DNA of 64,000 nucleotides from an uncultured Bacteroidales bacterium (GTDB lineage Bacteria; Bacteroidota; Bacteroidia; Bacteroidales; SZUA-534): assembly GCA_902790595.1 (NCBI GenBank), contig CADASL010000007.1, positions 156,200 to 220,199 of the forward strand. Direction: 5' to 3'. The position numbers and the translations under genes were made by a program. Below the pieces are notes generated by a model. The model searched no databases. It was not told where the DNA came from and worked only from the letters and a program-made list of their open reading frames with translations. Each line of letters opens with the position of its first letter. Within the stretch, counting starts at the first letter, position 1. Below, one piece after another: positions 45,303 to 53,678 of this stretch.

Positions 45303-45726
45303 ATTTTTTTGAAATTTAATTATTAGTCAATCTTTATTGACATCCGTTTGAGGTGCCCTAAAAACGTGATACAATTATTTATCGTACTGCTTAAAAATGT
45401 CGCATTGCCATAATTTGGATGACTGGCAATGTGAGGATTCCAAAGAACGCATTGGCCGCCAAGCCAATGAATCATTTGAGCTTCCGCTTGCCTCTGCGTT
45501 TTCCTCCGACAGCGAATCAAAACTCTGCGTAAGTTCCGAATCGCCTAAAAAAACACCGGCAAACATCGTTCAAAACTCCGTCGTCCGGTCTCCTCCGAAA
45601 CCGAACACAAAGCATAACAAATATATGAAAGTTAATTGGTGACAAAAATTCTTTTTCCGCAACCCGACACTTTTGAAACACAAATGGCTCAATTTTGGTT
45701 GTGAAAAAAAAGGAAGTGTTTGTACA
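45303..45726. other. Intergenic stretch upstream of the giant gene
   Basis: About 420 bp. Several short overlapping ORFs on both strands have no recognisable protein pattern, and none is supported. It should hold the promoter of the giant gene, but no exact TAnnTTTG box stands out. I see nothing else. Confidence 0.4.
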
Positions 45727-45764
45727 CAAAAAACGCCAACCTGCAAGTGCAAGCTGGCGTTTTA
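45727..45764 (-). terminator. Intrinsic terminator after secG
   Basis: AAACGCCA pairs with TGGCGTTT around a long loop containing TGCAAGTGCAAG; T-rich on the minus strand. It lies 25 bp beyond the secG stop. Confidence 0.7.
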
Positions 45765-45788
45765 TGCGATTTTTGCTCTGTCCGAAAG

Positions 45789-46130
45789 TTATTCGGCGCT
45801 TTCCTCGGCTGCAGGTGCTGCGGTCGGGAAGTTTCCTTGCTGCATAAATGGCTCTGCAGTCTCCTCAATCTTCTCCTGAAGCATACTGTTGTCAGTTTCA
45901 ACCTCGCTGCGAGGAATGAAAGCCGACGCCATAACGCAAAGCACAAGCAAAGCTCCTGCCAGCGTCCAGGTTCCCTTCTCAAGAAAATCGGTGGTTTTGC
46001 GGACACCCATCACCTGGTTTGCGCTGCTGAAATTAGCGGCCAGACCGCCACCTTTCGAGTTTTGTACCAAAACAATGAGTATCATTAAGATGCATACAAA
46101 GAAAATAAGCACTGTAACGATTGTAAACAT
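45789..46130 (-). CDS. secG: Protein translocase subunit SecG
   Basis: 113 aa. Two TM segments (about 2-22 and 55-75) frame the signature LIVLVQNSKGGGLAANF. It joins SecYE and assists protein export. An acidic, Ala/Glu/Pro-rich C-terminal tail is typical of Bacteroidota SecG. It lies 9 bp after the TPR gene. Confidence 0.93.
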   Translation of the reverse strand: MFTIVTVLIFFVCILMILIVLVQNSKGGGLAANFSSANQVMGVRKTTDFLEKGTWTLAGALLVLCVMASAFIPRSEVETDNSMLQEKIEETAEPFMQQGNFPTAAPAAEESAE

Positions 46131-46139
46131 TTTCTTAAG

Positions 46140-46910
46140 TTATTTATTGTTAATAATTTCCTTTATTTCTTTAATTCGAGCCGCAAAGTAAGCGTTTTTT
46201 TCTGGATATGTCAAGCACAATTTTTCATACATATTCAGAGCCTTATCGTACGCTTTTGTTTTGAAATAGATGTCGGCCAGCGTTTCCGAGAAAAGGTCGG
46301 GGCCGGCGGTCGAGCTTTTTACCGAAAAATCGATATCGTCTTTTTCCGGTTTTGCATTATCAGTTGGCGCGGAAGGCCTGATTCTAATTTCTTTGAAATT
46401 GTCGAGCAACTGGGCGTGGCGTTCCTCCTTGGTTTGCGGCACGTTGGCCGGTTTGCTTTTTTTGCCGAATGTCTGACGGAAATCGTCAAGGTCAACCGTA
46501 TCGCTCAGATTGCTGAAATATGGCATTACCGGTGTCTCAATCAGATTGTCGGCGGCGGCTTTTGCCTTCCGGGCTGCAGGCTCAGAAGCAAACCCGGCCA
46601 TTTCCGTCATCCTGCCAAAATCGAACACCTCGGCTTCGGCCTCAACCTGTTCGGGGGCGGCGTCGTGCTTGATTATGACGCGCTCGTCGAGCAGAAAGAA
46701 CAGCTTGGTGCGGTTGGTGACAAAGACGGCCGTCTCGCGAAGGGCCTTGCCGTAGTTTGAGTAGCCCTGATTGCGCAAATTCTTGACATAGAGCATTCTG
46801 GCCGACTGAAAAAACGGGTACTCCTCCACCAGTTCCTTCACATCGGGCAAATCGCGGTCGCCCATCAGCTCGGGGTTCCGCATCAGCATCATCAGCCGGC
46901 TCTTGTCCAT
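46140..46910 (-). CDS. TPR-containing protein in the LptE-SecG cluster
   Basis: 256 aa, no signal peptide. The N-terminal half is helical (MDKSRLMMLMRNPELM, FPFFQSARMLYVKNLRNQG-like). A disordered linker precedes a C-terminal tetratricopeptide motif (ETLADIYFKTKAYDKALNMYEKLCLTYPEKNAYFAARI). It is conserved next to secG and lptE in Bacteroidales. Its function is not known; position suggests a link to envelope protein transport. Confidence 0.75.
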   Translation of the reverse strand: MDKSRLMMLMRNPELMGDRDLPDVKELVEEYPFFQSARMLYVKNLRNQGYSNYGKALRETAVFVTNRTKLFFLLDERVIIKHDAAPEQVEAEAEVFDFGRMTEMAGFASEPAARKAKAAADNLIETPVMPYFSNLSDTVDLDDFRQTFGKKSKPANVPQTKEERHAQLLDNFKEIRIRPSAPTDNAKPEKDDIDFSVKSSTAGPDLFSETLADIYFKTKAYDKALNMYEKLCLTYPEKNAYFAARIKEIKEIINNK

Positions 46911-46934
46911 CTTATTCTTCGGTTACAATTTTGA

Positions 46935-47435
46935 TTACCAGTTTACTACTGCTTTTGTAAATATGTCATCGACAAGGCTTTCCACAATCGATTTCACAAG
47001 CTCGGCCTCAACATCCGACAGGTTGAGCTGGCTGTCGTAGTCCTCGTAGCGCGAGAACGACGTGTCGAAGTTGGCATTCTTGTCCTTGTTATTCACAAAC
47101 TTCACTTTCACGGTGATTGTCAGTCGGTTCTGCGCCGCCACATCGCCGCTTTTGATTGCCACCGGCTGAGTGCCGTAGGCGGTTATCGAGCCCTCGAAAT
47201 AGAGGTCGGCGTTTTCGTCACCAAGCTTGAGCGGCGTCTGCCCAACAAACTTGTCTTTCAGCGCTTCGGTCAGGTCGTTGGCGAGCGCGGGGTTCACCAG
47301 CGGCGCCACATTGCGGAAATCGGCCACAAACACCGTTTTGGCATCGGGCGGGATTGACGCGCCTGTGAACGAATAGCTTATGGTGCATCCCGTCGCCACA
47401 ATAGTTATTAATATAAAAATCAGCAGGTTTCGCAT
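46935..47435 (-). CDS. LptE-like lipoprotein
   Basis: 166 aa. Signal peptide with lipobox VATGC (Cys17), then the two-layer fold typical of LptE-family proteins: SYSFTGASIPPDAKTVFVADF, PALANDLTEALKDKF, and a C-terminal SIVESLVDDIFTKA helix. LptE plugs the LptD barrel that inserts lipopolysaccharide at the outer membrane. This Bacteroidota family assignment is by pattern; lptD is not in the window. Confidence 0.8.
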   Translation of the reverse strand: MRNLLIFILITIVATGCTISYSFTGASIPPDAKTVFVADFRNVAPLVNPALANDLTEALKDKFVGQTPLKLGDENADLYFEGSITAYGTQPVAIKSGDVAAQNRLTITVKVKFVNNKDKNANFDTSFSRYEDYDSQLNLSDVEAELVKSIVESLVDDIFTKAVVNW

Positions 47436-47591
47436 TTTTCGATTGTTTAATCGGTAAAAGTTTAGTGTTTAGAGTTGAGCGCTTCGCTGTTGAGAAGGTT
47501 TAGTTTTTTTAACTACAGACAAAAGACCTAAGACCAAACTTGTACCTTGCCACTTGTAACTTATTAAATCCTAATTCCTAAATCCTAATTA

Positions 47592-48839
47592 TTATTCAAG
47601 ATTATGCTCTTTGATTTTCCGATACAGGGTGCGCTCCGAGATTCCCAAATCCTCGGCGGCGTACTTGCGTTTGCCGTTGTGCCGCTGGAGCGCCTTGCGA
47701 ATCATCTCCACCTCTTTGTCCTCAAGCGAAAGCGACTCCTCAACAAACTCTTCAGTGTCCTGGATGTGAGTGCTTTGCGGCTCGGAGTGGTGCGATATAA
47801 TCATTGGCGAACCGTCGGCATCGCCAAATCCCGATTTCTGGTCGGAATAGATGCTGTGGATGATGCGGGCGTGGTCCTTCGAGAGTTGGGCGCTGTCGCC
47901 GCGCTGCTCCATCAGGTCGTGAACCAGCCGCTTGAGGTCGTTCATATCGTTTTTCATATCGAACAGCACCTTATATAATATCTCACGCTCCGACGAGAAC
48001 GACTGCTCATCGGCGTGACCGACAACTGCCGGCAGATGCGCACCTTCGTTTTCGGGCAGATAGCGGAGCAACGTCTCGGCCGTAATGGTGCGGTTCTCCT
48101 CCAGAATCGACAGCTGCTCAGTGATGTTCTTCAGCTGGCGCACATTGCCCGGCCAGCGGAAGCGCTCGAGCATTGCGCGTGCGTCGGGGGTGAGTGTCAG
48201 CGGCGGCATTTTGAACTTGTCGGCAAAATCGGCTGTGAACTTGCGGAAAAGCAGATGAATGTCTTCGACGCGCTCACGCAAGGGCGGAACCTTGATTGGC
48301 ACGGTGTTGAGGCGGTAGTATAGGTCCTCGCGGAACTTGCCCATCTCAACGGCCTGCAGCACATTCACATTGGTTGCGGCCACCACGCGCACGTTGGTTT
48401 TCTGCACTTTTGAAGAGCCAACGCGGATAAACTCGCCGCTCTCCAAAACACGCAGCAGACGCGCCTGTGTTGAAAGCGGCATCTCGGCCACCTCGTCGAG
48501 GAAGATGGTTCCGTTGTCGGCCACCTCAAAGTAGCCTTTGCGGGCCTCGTGAGCGCCGGTGAAAGCTCCCTTCTCGTGTCCGAACAGCTCCGAATCGATG
48601 GTGCCCTCGGGTATTGCTCCGCAGTTGACGGCAATATACTCGCCGTGCTTGCGCGAGCTGTATTGATGGATAATCTTCGGGAATGTCTCCTTGCCGGTAC
48701 CGCTCTCGCCGGTCACCAGCACCGCCAAATCGGTGGGCGCCACCTGAATGGCGCGCTCAATGGCACGGTTCAGCCCCTCGGTGTTGCCGATAATTCCAAA
48801 TCGCTGCTTGACTTGCTGTAAGTCCATATTCGTTATCAT
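47592..48839 (-). CDS. Sigma-54-dependent activator without receiver domain
   Basis: 415 aa. It consists only of the AAA+ central domain and a C-terminal FIS-type helix-turn-helix. Walker A GESGTGKE is at 44-51, the sigma-54 contact loop GAFTGA at 91-96, Walker B TIFLDE at 111-116, and the HTH at the end (KYAAEDLGISERTLYRKIKE). No N-terminal sensory domain is present, so it may be controlled by abundance or by a partner. A Gln/Asp-rich linker of ~100 residues separates AAA+ and HTH. It precedes the lptE-TPR-secG genes, which it may regulate. An alternative start is Met5 (48827). Confidence 0.93.
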   Translation of the reverse strand: MITNMDLQQVKQRFGIIGNTEGLNRAIERAIQVAPTDLAVLVTGESGTGKETFPKIIHQYSSRKHGEYIAVNCGAIPEGTIDSELFGHEKGAFTGAHEARKGYFEVADNGTIFLDEVAEMPLSTQARLLRVLESGEFIRVGSSKVQKTNVRVVAATNVNVLQAVEMGKFREDLYYRLNTVPIKVPPLRERVEDIHLLFRKFTADFADKFKMPPLTLTPDARAMLERFRWPGNVRQLKNITEQLSILEENRTITAETLLRYLPENEGAHLPAVVGHADEQSFSSEREILYKVLFDMKNDMNDLKRLVHDLMEQRGDSAQLSKDHARIIHSIYSDQKSGFGDADGSPMIISHHSEPQSTHIQDTEEFVEESLSLEDKEVEMIRKALQRHNGKRKYAAEDLGISERTLYRKIKEHNLE

Positions 48840-48874
48840 TTTTTTGCGGACCAGATGCCCAGCCCAAACACTGA

Positions 48875-48882
48875 CAAAATTA
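48875..48882 (-). promoter_or_regulatory. -7 promoter box of the sigma-54 activator gene
   Basis: The minus strand reads TAATTTTG, exact TAnnTTTG, 36 bp upstream of the first ATG. Confidence 0.55.
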
Positions 48883-48925
48883 CATATTTCAAGTATAAAG
48901 TGTCCGATTTTCGGAGGTGATAGTC

Positions 48926-48952
48926 GAAAAAAAAAGGCGGCACAAAGCCGCC
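48926..48952 (-). terminator. Intrinsic terminator of the lipoprotein gene
   Basis: A perfect 6-bp stem GGCGGC/GCCGCC with a 5-nt loop, followed on the minus strand by a T9 run. It lies 25 bp past the stop at 48977. Confidence 0.85.
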
Positions 48953-48976
48953 CAGTAAAATTATGGGATGTTTTTT

Positions 48977-49789
48977 TCAGACAATGCTGTTGCGCATATC
49001 TTTTACGGCACCGGCCACATTCTCAAACAACTCCGAGTTGTTGATGTCGGTTTTGTACTCATCAACAAGCTTCTGGAGTGCAACAAACTGCTCGTAGAAC
49101 GGAGCAAAGTCGGCATTATCCTTACGGCTCTCCATATACTTGAGAATGGTGTTTGAATACTCGAAATGGCTTGCGGCAACCTTGAGGAACTCCATATTGT
49201 TGGCTGCCAAATCGGAAGCCGAAACGCAGATGTAGGCGCTCTCAACCCAGCTGCCAATGAGGAACAGAAGCGCTGTCTCGGTCTGGCTAGTCTGGTTCAG
49301 AATGTACTGCGAATCCTTGAGCAAATCTTTCACAACAGCCGTCAGACTCTCAAGATTGTCGATGTTGTTCTTGAATTTTTCAGAAATGCCGTTGGCGTCG
49401 ATACTGATGTTCAGGTCGCTGGCCATTCCAAGAATGCAACGCAGATACTCCTCGGTCTCGGCTTTGCGCTGATAGGCCACATCGTAGCTCAAATCGGCCG
49501 CATAAACGCCCAAATTGAGGGCTTTCTGCTTGGTGCTCAAATAGTTCTCCTGATTGGCGAGGCTGTTGGTAACATCGAGCATATAGGCAACGCCCAATTT
49601 GTTCACCATCTCCATCAGCTCTATCGATGTTGGAGTCGGGATGTTTTCGATGTCTTCAATAATCTGAGTCACAGACACTTCGTCGATTTCCGAAGCTGCA
49701 TTTTTATTTGTCTTACCTCCGTTGCTGCTGCACGCCGCAACCAGAACGGAGCCCATAATTAAAACTGCCAATAACTTAATTGCTTTCAT
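48977..49789 (-). CDS. Lipoprotein of unknown function, all-helical
   Basis: 270 aa. The lipobox LVAAC (Cys20) is followed by a Ser/Asn-rich linker and a long helical domain (LMEMVNKLGVAYMLDV, LNLGVYAADLSYDVAYQRK, FLIGSWVESAYICVSASDLAANN). I recognise no characterised family, though similar helical lipoproteins occur in Bacteroidota. It has its own promoter and terminator, so it is a single-gene unit. Confidence 0.8.
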   Translation of the reverse strand: MKAIKLLAVLIMGSVLVAACSSNGGKTNKNAASEIDEVSVTQIIEDIENIPTPTSIELMEMVNKLGVAYMLDVTNSLANQENYLSTKQKALNLGVYAADLSYDVAYQRKAETEEYLRCILGMASDLNISIDANGISEKFKNNIDNLESLTAVVKDLLKDSQYILNQTSQTETALLFLIGSWVESAYICVSASDLAANNMEFLKVAASHFEYSNTILKYMESRKDNADFAPFYEQFVALQKLVDEYKTDINNSELFENVAGAVKDMRNSIV

Positions 49790-49825
49790 AATCAGCTTAT
49801 TTTAGATAGTTTTTAAATCATAGAA

Positions 49826-49833
49826 CAAATGTA
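49826..49833 (-). promoter_or_regulatory. -7 promoter box of the helical lipoprotein gene
   Basis: The minus strand reads TACATTTG, exact TAnnTTTG, 37 bp upstream of the ATG at 49789. Confidence 0.62.
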
Positions 49834-50158
49834 AAATTTATTAGACAAATATTCCAACGTTTTCGGGCTTTTTTTTCGTGCGCAGGGCCAAGATGCGAAG
49901 CGGAAGTGACAAGCACAAGTTTTTTCTGTGCCAATGGCCGCCAAACGTTGACCAAACGGCGGTCTGGAACGGTAAAAACAAACAGCTTTTCGGCTGCAAC
50001 CGCAAAAAAACGCAACCCGACGCAACCTTTCGGCGGGGTGATTCGTCTTTCAAACGATGGTAAAACATCGCATAAGGTTTTTAATTAGTTGCGGCGGGTG
50101 GCTTTTCGGAGCTGCCCGTTTTTTTCGTGCGAAACAGAAAACGCTATCGCAAACGCAC
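49834..50158. other. Divergent intergenic region
   Basis: About 325 bp between divergently read genes, AT- and pyrimidine-rich in places. A TTGGCACA motif lies on the minus strand at 49935-49928. A terminator-like hairpin GGGTGGC/GCTGCCC (50096-50117) followed by GT7 points along the plus strand although no gene ends here. Overlapping ORFs on both strands look spurious. Confidence 0.4.
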
Positions 50159-50166
50159 TACCTTTG
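50159..50166 (+). promoter_or_regulatory. -7 promoter box of the SRPBCC gene
   Basis: TACCTTTG, exact TAnnTTTG, 16 bp upstream of the ATG at 50183. Confidence 0.6.
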
Positions 50167-50182
50167 CCGAAAAATCAGCAAT

Positions 50183-50584
50183 ATGAGAATCGAGAGCAAA
50201 ATCGGGCACATCTACGCCACACCAGACCGCGTTTACACGCTTATTTCGGACTTCAGCCGCATCAACAGCACTATGCTGCCGCAAAACGACAAAATAAAAG
50301 ACGTGGAGGCCACGCCCGACTCGTGCACGTTCACCATTGACAAGGCCGGACGGTTCGGAATGCGCATCATTGAGCGCGAACCGGGCAAACTGCTGAAGAT
50401 TGAGAGCGCCGAGTCGCCGCTGAGATTCACAATGTGGATTCAGCTGAAAGAGTACAACGGCAACGAATCGGCCGTGAAAGTGACGCTCGACGCCGACGTG
50501 AACGCTCTGATGTCGGTTATGGTGAAGAAGCCGCTCACCGAGTTCGTGGAGTCGCTGGTGAGCAAGATGGAAATGATACGATAG
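50183..50584 (+). CDS. SRPBCC/START-like domain protein
   Basis: 133 aa from ATG 50183, which follows the promoter box; the frame is open further upstream but that part overlaps the promoter and has no fold. The pattern IESKIGHIYATPDRVYTLISDF, then strands, and a long C-terminal helix (VKKPLTEFVESLVSKMEMI) fits the helix-grip fold of the SRPBCC superfamily, which binds small hydrophobic ligands. The ligand is unknown. It converges on dtd with only two bases between the stops. Confidence 0.8.
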   Translation: MRIESKIGHIYATPDRVYTLISDFSRINSTMLPQNDKIKDVEATPDSCTFTIDKAGRFGMRIIEREPGKLLKIESAESPLRFTMWIQLKEYNGNESAVKVTLDADVNALMSVMVKKPLTEFVESLVSKMEMIR

Positions 50585-50586
50585 GG

Positions 50587-51042
50587 CTAAAAATCCCTCT
50601 CGTGGCTGTCAATTATAATCGTCACTGGGCCGTCGTTAATCAGTTCCACGTCCATCATTGCGCCAAAGCGGCCTGTTTGCGGTTGGATACCTGATGCTGC
50701 CGCGAGTTTCGCCACAAACTCCTCGTAGAGCGGAATTGCCTGCTCGGGCCTTGCAGCACGGATGTACGACGGGCGGTTGCCGTGGCTTGTCTGCGCAAAG
50801 AGCGTAAACTGCGACACCACCAGAAGTTCGCCGCCAACATCCATAACCGAGCGGTTCATCACGCCGTTCTCATCGTCGAAGATGCGCAACTTTGAAATCT
50901 TTCCCGTCAGATAATCGACATCGGCGCTGGTATCGGCTGGCTCAATGCCAAGCAGAATCATCAGCCCCGCGCCAATCGAGCCAACAACCTCTCCGTCGAT
51001 GGTCACACTCGAACGCTTAACTCTTTGAATTACAACACGCAT
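50587..51042 (-). CDS. dtd: D-aminoacyl-tRNA deacylase
   Basis: 151 aa DTD homodimer enzyme that removes D-amino acids mischarged on tRNA. Signatures: start [20 protein letters not shown], active-site [11 protein letters not shown], the family [14 protein letters not shown], and the cross-subunit Gly-Pro motif NDGPVTI near the C-terminus. Full length. Confidence 0.95.
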   Translation of the reverse strand: MRVVIQRVKRSSVTIDGEVVGSIGAGLMILLGIEPADTSADVDYLTGKISKLRIFDDENGVMNRSVMDVGGELLVVSQFTLFAQTSHGNRPSYIRAARPEQAIPLYEEFVAKLAAASGIQPQTGRFGAMMDVELINDGPVTIIIDSHERDF

Positions 51043-51090
51043 ATCGTTTTGTTTAATTGTTTAACTGGTGAATCGGTGAATCGAATTTGT

Positions 51091-51218
51091 TCGGACGCCA
51101 CAATGTGACGTCCCTACTTATGTCTTATGCCTTTGCGGACGCGATGAATCGCGTCCCTACAAACACCTAACACCAAAATCTATTTGCCTTCATCGGGCGC
51201 GGCACGCCACGTCCCTAC
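51091..51218. repeat. Cluster of three REP-like palindromes
   Basis: Three hairpins upstream of dtd: GGACG/CGTCC at 51093-51113, perfect GGACGCGAT/ATCGCGTCC at 51137-51156, and GGGCG-GGCACGCC-CGTCCC at 51195-51217. Each ends CGTCCCTAC, like the element at 14.03 kb. They are oriented alike. Confidence 0.7.
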
Positions 51219-51250
51219 TTGTCACTTTTACCTTGTAACTTGTCACTTCC

Positions 51251-53224
51251 TCACTTGCAATATTTCCTCAACACCGCATAAGCGTCCTCAATGCCCATTT
51301 CGCCAGCCTTGCTGATGTCATAGCAACCTTTTTCCTTATCTTTCAGATAGATAAGCGTCAAACCGCGATTATAGTAGGCTTGCGGCAGTTCGGGACCGAC
51401 CTCAATCGAGCGCGTATAGTCGTCGATGGCACCGGCAAAATCCTTCGACATACATTTCACGTTGCCGCGGTCGTAGTAGGCGATGCCCAGCTGCGGATTG
51501 AGCTGAATGGCAACGTCAAGGTCCTCAATCACTTCCGAATAATCGGTCTGCACCTCGTATTTCACCTCGGCGCGGGGCGCGTTGTTGTTGCCGCCGATGG
51601 TGACGATGGGCGAAATATCGTCGAGCGAGTTGATGTACTCAATCATAAGATAGCGCGTGGCGGCGCGGTTCAGGTAGGCCAGCTCAAACTTCGGGTCGAT
51701 GCTGATGGCCGACGAGTACGATTTTATCGACTGATTGTAGTTGTGCACCACGCTGTTCAGCATTCCCTGATGGAAATACAGCCCGCAGTCGAAATTCGAT
51801 TGCAGCTTGGTCTGCTCGGTTTGGTTGAGCAGATAGCGGACGGTGTCCACCGAAAGGTCGGCCTGATGGTCGGCAAAGGCGAGCCCGAAACCGGTAGGGC
51901 TTTTCTGATTAAGTTGCTCAAGACTTGGCAGATAGACAGCAATCACACGGTCGTCGCCGGGCATTTTGGCGGTTAGCAGGATGAGCGGCTTCAGGTCGAT
52001 GACCACGCGGCGGTTCTGCACCTCGCCGTCGTCCATATCGGCGCGGTAGAAGTCGCTGTCAAACTCAATCACCTTGCGGAAATTGTACGATGTGTCGGCA
52101 AAATCGGCCAGCAGCGAGTCGCCCGCCGTGCGCTGCATATACTCGTCAATCTTCAGTTTGGCCGTCCGCTCGTCGGCTTTGGCGCCGGCATAGTCGCCAA
52201 TCTGATACCGCGCCGAGCTTCGCGCCTGATACGCTTTCGCGAAATCGGGGAAAATGCCGATGGCCAGAGTCCAGTCGTCGATGGCGCCACGGTAGTCGCC
52301 CGACTCAAACTTCACCGCACCACGGTTGAAATAAGGCAGAATGTTGCGCGGACTCAACTCGATGACCTTCGAATAATCGGCCACCGCCTCAGCCGTTTTG
52401 CCAATCTCGGTGTTCAGAATGGCGCGGTTGTAGTATGTGAGCGCATTGTCGGGGTTCAGTTCCAGAACCTTGTTGTAATCGTCCATTGTCCCCGCCAAAT
52501 TATTTGATTTATAACGGATTATGGCGCGATTAAAATACAATTCCGGATTCTGCGGGTCGAGTTCCACGGCGTGGTCCATATCGGCAATAGCCAGCCCGTA
52601 ATCTTCCTTCTCGCAGTAAGCCAGCGCCCGCTGCGCGTATCCGCCGGGCTTGTACGGATTCAGCTTGATGCCTTTGGTAAAATCGTCGATTGCGCCGTCA
52701 AAGTCGTCGATGCACATTTTGGCGTAGCCTCGCGAAAAGTAAGCGGGCGCAAAATCCCTGTTGACCTTCAGAGCCTCGTCAAAATCGGCGACAGCCAGCT
52801 CGTAGTTCTTCATTACCGTGTAGGCATAGCCGCGGCTTGTGTAGATGTCGATGTTGGCCGGGTCGAGTTCGAGCGCTTTCGCGAAATCTTCCATTGCGTC
52901 CTGATAGTCCTGCTGCAGCGACTTGATGACACCGCGCAGCCGGTAGCCGTCGGCAAAATAGGGATTCAGCTCAACCACCCGCTGAAAATCGGCGTAAGCA
53001 CCCTGATAATCGTCGAGCCGAAGCTTGCAGAAACCGCGGAAATAGTAGGGTTCGAGCATTTCGGGCTTCACCTGAATTATGGTGTTGAAGCGGTTGATGG
53101 CGCTTGTGTAGTTCGATTTGTTAAGGTCGGCGTAACCTTCACGCAGATAGTGATTTATGTCAATCTGCGCCATCATCGGCAGCGACAGCAGAAGGAAACA
53201 TATTGTCAGGATGGTGCGGTTCAT
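51251..53224 (-). CDS. Large tetratricopeptide-repeat protein, secreted
   Basis: 657 aa with signal peptide (ILTICFLLLSLPMMAQ). About nine consecutive 34-residue TPRs follow (e.g. AIDDFTKGIKLNPYKPGGYAQRALAYCEKEDYGLAIADMD, typical YFNRGAxKxxxGDYxGAIxDx). A non-TPR insert of about 150 residues (near 370-490; RVIAVYLPSLEQLNQKSP) separates them from three more TPRs at the end. It probably scaffolds periplasmic or surface proteins. It abuts the next gene upstream with no gap. Confidence 0.9.
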   Translation of the reverse strand: MNRTILTICFLLLSLPMMAQIDINHYLREGYADLNKSNYTSAINRFNTIIQVKPEMLEPYYFRGFCKLRLDDYQGAYADFQRVVELNPYFADGYRLRGVIKSLQQDYQDAMEDFAKALELDPANIDIYTSRGYAYTVMKNYELAVADFDEALKVNRDFAPAYFSRGYAKMCIDDFDGAIDDFTKGIKLNPYKPGGYAQRALAYCEKEDYGLAIADMDHAVELDPQNPELYFNRAIIRYKSNNLAGTMDDYNKVLELNPDNALTYYNRAILNTEIGKTAEAVADYSKVIELSPRNILPYFNRGAVKFESGDYRGAIDDWTLAIGIFPDFAKAYQARSSARYQIGDYAGAKADERTAKLKIDEYMQRTAGDSLLADFADTSYNFRKVIEFDSDFYRADMDDGEVQNRRVVIDLKPLILLTAKMPGDDRVIAVYLPSLEQLNQKSPTGFGLAFADHQADLSVDTVRYLLNQTEQTKLQSNFDCGLYFHQGMLNSVVHNYNQSIKSYSSAISIDPKFELAYLNRAATRYLMIEYINSLDDISPIVTIGGNNNAPRAEVKYEVQTDYSEVIEDLDVAIQLNPQLGIAYYDRGNVKCMSKDFAGAIDDYTRSIEVGPELPQAYYNRGLTLIYLKDKEKGCYDISKAGEMGIEDAYAVLRKYCK

Positions 53225-53629
53225 TTAATATTCTACTCCTATGAGTTTATCTAAATAAATGCGGCTTTTTTGGGGGTTATCTTCAAGGTATTTAATTTCA
53301 TATTTCATACCAGCATATATACCTCCTAAATAGACAAATGTGCCATTAAAATCACGAAAAATACCACTAATACTAAAAGTTTCCACACGTTTATAAACCT
53401 CGCCGTTTACTTCATATTCATAACGGACAGTCATTTCTTTTCCACCATAGCGTCGTTTTGAAAATTTTACATCAGTAACCATACATTCTCCATTTATACC
53501 ATTGACTTCAATTTGTCGAGTTTCCTCGCGATAGAAGTTCCCACATAGAATAGAAAACGTAAACACCAAGGCGCAAACAGAAAGGAAACAAATAAAATAC
53601 AATATTTTTTGCTTTTTTGTTGGTTTCAT
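53225..53629 (-). CDS. Small membrane protein, DUF3592-like
   Basis: 134 aa. A single N-terminal TM (ILYFICFLSVCALVFTFSILCG) is followed by a beta-rich domain (GECMVTDVKFSKRRYGGKEMTVRYEYEVNGEVYKRVE), which resembles DUF3592 proteins. Function unknown. The stop directly precedes the start codon of the TPR gene, suggesting coupling. Base composition is more AT-rich than its neighbours, which could indicate later acquisition. Confidence 0.65.
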   Translation of the reverse strand: MKPTKKQKILYFICFLSVCALVFTFSILCGNFYREETRQIEVNGINGECMVTDVKFSKRRYGGKEMTVRYEYEVNGEVYKRVETFSISGIFRDFNGTFVYLGGIYAGMKYEIKYLEDNPQKSRIYLDKLIGVEY

Positions 53630-53678
53630 ATACTTGTGTTTAGTTACCTATCAATATCGTCATACACTCAATTCCTAA

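Noticed and set aside
45397..45642. 81-codon plus-strand ORF upstream of the giant gene
   Set aside because: Low-complexity Ser/Pro/Lys composition, no promoter box, and equally long ORFs overlap it in other frames.
47436..47591. Small gene or RNA between lptE and the sigma-54 activator
   Set aside because: The segment is low-complexity (repeated CCTAAATCCTAATT-type runs) with no ORF, hairpin or promoter box.
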